The position numbers were made by a program, and so were the translations under genes. Positions 61,760-64,000 of a stretch of DNA of 64,000 bases are shown one piece after another; position 1 is the stretch's first letter; each line of letters begins with the position of its first letter. The notes beneath the pieces are model-generated. The model was given only the letters and a program-made list of their open reading frames with translations, was not told the DNA's origin and searched no databases. The DNA is taken from NCBI GenBank assembly GCA_021464415.1, contig CM038469.1:16036501-16100500 (forward strand), written 5' to 3'. This stretch comes from Lonicera japonica. Lineage: Eukaryota; Streptophyta; Magnoliopsida; Dipsacales; Caprifoliaceae.

Positions 61760-62017
61760 AGATTTTTAAGAACAGAAACTTTGCTTTCCTTAAAGGATCA
61801 ATTGCAGTAAGATTTAAAAGCTGGGAAGAAGATGAAGGCAGTAAATGCCGAATGATCACATTTACAGGGGGATGGGTCTCCATTGCAGGGTTACCAATTA
61901 GCATGTGGAATGAAAGTAACTTTGAGAAAATAGCAGAGTATTGTGGAGGTTTAATTGAAATACATCAAGATACAATTATCATGAAGAATTGCTTCGAAGC
62001 AAAGATTAAGGCCAAAG
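61756..62017 (+). pseudogene. LINE ORF1-like protein, DUF4283 piece, cut by a hAT insertion
   Basis: Reads KNRNFAFLKGSIAVRFKSWE, then TFTGGWVSIAGLPISMWNES and EYCGGLIEIHQDTI, the typical GGW..I.GLP...W and CGG.IE pattern of DUF4283. At 62018 the hAT-type element begins, and its first bases CATAG supply a TAG stop. The frame before the insertion (KIKAK) continues in phase with 63217 onwards (GNLNGFMPA) when the insertion and one target copy are left out. Confidence 0.82.
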
Positions 62018-62215
62018 CATAGTTGTCAAAAGCTCAAGGCGCACCAAGGCGCCAAGGTCCCTGGAGCCTAGGCGCAAGGCGCAAGGCGCAGGCGCGCGCC
62101 TTTTTGAAGTGAGGCGCACCCCTATACAAAAATTTGAAATATATTATTCTAGTCATAATTTTTACAAATTACTTTAATGTCATACAATCTAGAGCTAAAT
62201 AAATCATCACTTATA

Positions 62216-62570
62216 ATTATATATATATCACTTATAATTTAATAATTCTGGAAAAATTACAATTTAGTGATTCTAGAAAATATATATATCATTTACAATT
62301 TAATAATTCTAGAAAAATTATATATATCACTTATAATTTAATAATTCTGGAAAAATTATATATATCACTTATAATTTACTAATTCTGGATAAATTATGTA
62401 CATCACTTATAATTTAATAATTCAGTAAAAATTATATATATATATATCATTTATAAGTTAATAATTCTGGAAAAAATATATATATGTATAATATTTATAA
62501 TTTAATAATTCTGGAAAAAAATATATCTATATATATATCATTTATAATTTAATAATTCTGGAAAGTAACG
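62216..62570. repeat. AT-rich tandem array inside the hAT-type element
   Basis: About eight imperfect copies of a TATATATCA(C/T)TTATAATTTAATAATTCTGG-type unit, spaced roughly 40-50 bases and differing in the length of the TA stretch. Confidence 0.85.
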
Positions 62571-62726
62571 TGAGTCAGTGAGGAGCAAAAAAGTGAGTCG
62601 GTGAGGAGAAAAATAAAGTGAAGAGCAGAAATAACGTGAGGTCAGAAAAGGAGCTGCAAAAATTAACTTGCTGTGTTCTTCGAGAATAAGAAAAAGAAGA
62701 AAGAAAAAAAATAGCAGCATAACAGG

Positions 62727-62912
62727 AGAAGAACGAAGAAGAACGAAGAAGACGAACGAAGACGAAGAAGAATACCTGTTGAAGATCGATCGACGGCGAC
62801 GGCGTGAAACGAATAAGAAGAAGAACGAAGAAGAACGAAGAAGACGAACGAAGAAAAGAACAAAGACGAAGAAGAATACCTGTTGAAGATCGGTCGACGG
62901 CGACAGCGTGAA
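62727..62912. repeat. Purine-rich direct duplication inside the hAT-type element
   Basis: Two copies of about 90 bp. Each has (GAACGAAGAA)n followed by AATACCTGTTGAAGATCG(A/G)TCGACGGCGAC and GCGTGAAACGAA. The open frames over it on both strands are low-complexity products of the repeat. Confidence 0.85.
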
Positions 62913-63216
62913 ACGAAGAAGAAGAGATCGACGGCAATGGAACCAGGAAGAGAAGCGTGAGAGTGAGACGGCGTGAAACGAGTAAGTGTGTATTAGGGTG
63001 AAACGGCTTCGTTTAGAGCGAAAAAAGAAAAAAAAAAACGCCTACCTTCAGAAATCCCCGCCTTGATGCGCCTGGAGCCTGGAGCCTAGGCGCCAAAATC
63101 CCTCGCCTTTCAGAACGGGATGCGCCTTCTAGTAGGCGAGGCGCTACCTTTGCGCCTGGAGGCGCCTGGAGCCTAGGCGCGCGCCTAGGCGCGCTTTTGA
63201 CAACTATGGGCCAAAG

Positions 63217-64000
63217 GTAATCTTAACGGGTTCATGCCAGCTGGTATTCAAATTGGAAGTAGAGGAAGTGTTTTTTCACTAAAGCTGAGGACTTCTTCAA
63301 AGTTGGAATTAGGGGTAAGAAGATTCTTGATGCAAAAACCAATCTCAGCTATGGATTTTGCATTTTCAGGAGTTTGTGGAGAAGATGAAGACACGGAATA
63401 TGAGGATGGGGAGGTGGGTGAGGAGAAAGATAATGGTAACCCCGAAAAAAAGGGGGAAGAAGTGGGGAACATACAAGAATACGGGGAAAAGGGAGGTGGG
63501 GTTGAAAAGGAGACTCTAAAGCAGAATTTCTCTGATTTAATTGGGGTGAGAAGGATTTTTGATAACTTGAAAAGAGATATGGGCTCCCCTGGAGTGGACA
63601 GCAATAAGCAGTTGGTAGTATGGAAGGGGTCTGCTGGCCTTACGCCCAGTAATGTAGTGAAACAGAAAAGGCTAGTCTTGCATAGGCCTTGTAAAATGCT
63701 GAAATGGTTATTGAAGGAACACCAAAGCCTGAGAAGACAAGTATGGGTTCCGCAATCTGATCCAAACTTGGTTGAGCCGGGTTTTAATTGCAGCAACAGC
63801 GTTCTCAGAGGTGTAGAAGATAATACGGAGACTACAGACGAGGCAGATGGCACGATATTATACAAAAGAAAAGGCAAATCCTCACACATGGAGGATGGAG
63901 AAGACATTGAAGGAGAGGTAGGGACATGGGAAACGGGCATAACAGGGCAAGAAACAAACGAAGATGCAGTGTGTTGTCTACAAGACGAGGAAGGAGAAAT
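63217..64000 (+). CDS. LINE ORF1-like protein, C-terminal piece, open to the window edge
   Basis: One frame stays open from the hAT junction to the end of the window (261 codons, no stop). It begins NLNGFMPAGIQIG, the sequence expected to end a DUF4283 domain, and continues into an acidic Glu/Gly-rich linker (DEDTEYEDGEVGEEKDNG), a basic RRIFDNLKRDM stretch and a low-complexity tail. No zinc knuckle has appeared by position 64000. The antisense 230-codon frame at 63248-63940 is a shadow of this one. Confidence 0.78.

Larger units (their letters stand above)
62018..63208. mobile_element. Non-autonomous hAT-type element inside the LINE ORF
   Basis: 1,191 bp with perfect 16-bp inverted ends CATAGTTGTCAAAAGC and a perfect 8-bp duplication GGCCAAAG (62010-62017 and 63209-63216). 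Just inside the ends lie GC-rich, partly palindromic GGCGC/GCCTAGGC repeats. The middle is AT-rich tandem repeats followed by a purine-rich duplicated block. No transposase is encoded. The 8-bp duplication points to hAT-type mobilisation. Confidence 0.9.
60614..64000 (+). mobile_element. L1-type LINE, 5' part (continues beyond the window)
   Basis: The 5' leader (about 60614-60960) is CT-rich and then full of ACCCTA(A/G)AC(G/C) phrases. A first open reading frame with a DUF4283-like domain follows in three pieces (60962-61759, 61756-62017, 63217-64000). This domain arrangement is known from ORF1 of plant L1-like LINEs. The endonuclease and reverse transcriptase would lie to the right of the window. 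The insertion lies at or near the 5' edge of a THG1 exon. A 1.19-kb hAT-type element interrupts the ORF. Confidence 0.8.

Noticed and set aside
62538..62937. Overlapping open frames on both strands of a purine-rich region
   Set aside because: They are translations of a duplicated GAACGAAGAA-type repeat inside a non-autonomous hAT-type element. The products are Arg/Lys/Glu or Ser/Phe low complexity.
63248..63940. 230-codon open frame on the minus strand
   Set aside because: It is antisense to the LINE ORF1 piece, which is open on the plus strand from 63217 to the window end and joins in phase with the DUF4283 piece before the hAT insertion. The minus product is Ser/Phe-rich low complexity with no motif.

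Overview
The window looks like nuclear DNA of a flowering plant, most likely a eudicot. It is AT-rich, carries intron-containing plant housekeeping genes with GT..AG splice sites and telo-box/site II promoter motifs, and is otherwise filled with plant transposons: short-LTR Copia, Ty3/Gypsy, L1-type LINE, hAT, CACTA, Tourist, Stowaway and SINE. No prokaryotic gene organisation, CRISPR array, rRNA or functional tRNA gene was seen.

Host genes. (1) 509-2657 (+): the last four exons of a mitochondrial voltage-dependent anion channel (VDAC/porin); the N-terminal exons lie left of the window. (2) 4825-5265 (-): an intact, intronless 60S ribosomal protein L26 gene, convergent with VDAC. (3) 15350-15544 (-): a possible small two-helix membrane protein. 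(4) 17298-19950 (-): a four-exon gene for a 231-residue hydrophilic, Lys/Glu-rich protein I cannot name. (5) 54637-60613 (-): seven exons of the second domain of a plant tRNA-His guanylyltransferase (THG1), with two frame lesions and its 5' side cut off by a LINE.

Mobile DNA. 5.9-11.0 kb: a complete but decayed Copia element (183-bp LTRs, TSD AATTG). 11.0-17.3 kb: a diverged local duplication, a hAT transposase remnant and a SINE. 23.4-36.5 kb: a second decayed Copia element, invaded by a 3.1-kb solo-LTR-like sequence (A, perfect TSD AATAC) and by a related sequence (C), which itself holds a miniature Gypsy element. 37.5-38.2 kb: a hAT-type element with a perfect 8-bp TSD. 40.3-49.0 kb: copy B (perfect TSD TTATG), a third Copia element containing a solo LTR of the second one (perfect TSD CTTTT), and a truncated copy D. 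49.0-52.4 kb: Gypsy integrase and gag pieces, then a CACTA-type element. 60.6-64.0 kb: an L1-like LINE with a DUF4283-like ORF, split by a 1.19-kb hAT-type element with a perfect 8-bp TSD.

The genes do not form a pathway. The biology here is layered transposition: flanking repeats and interrupted reading frames let much of the order of events be read directly. I found no clear new molecular system. The most interesting items are the dispersed TGTAAY...CA family (copies A-D), the damaged THG1 locus, and the LINE reading frame that is continuous once the hAT insertion is discounted.
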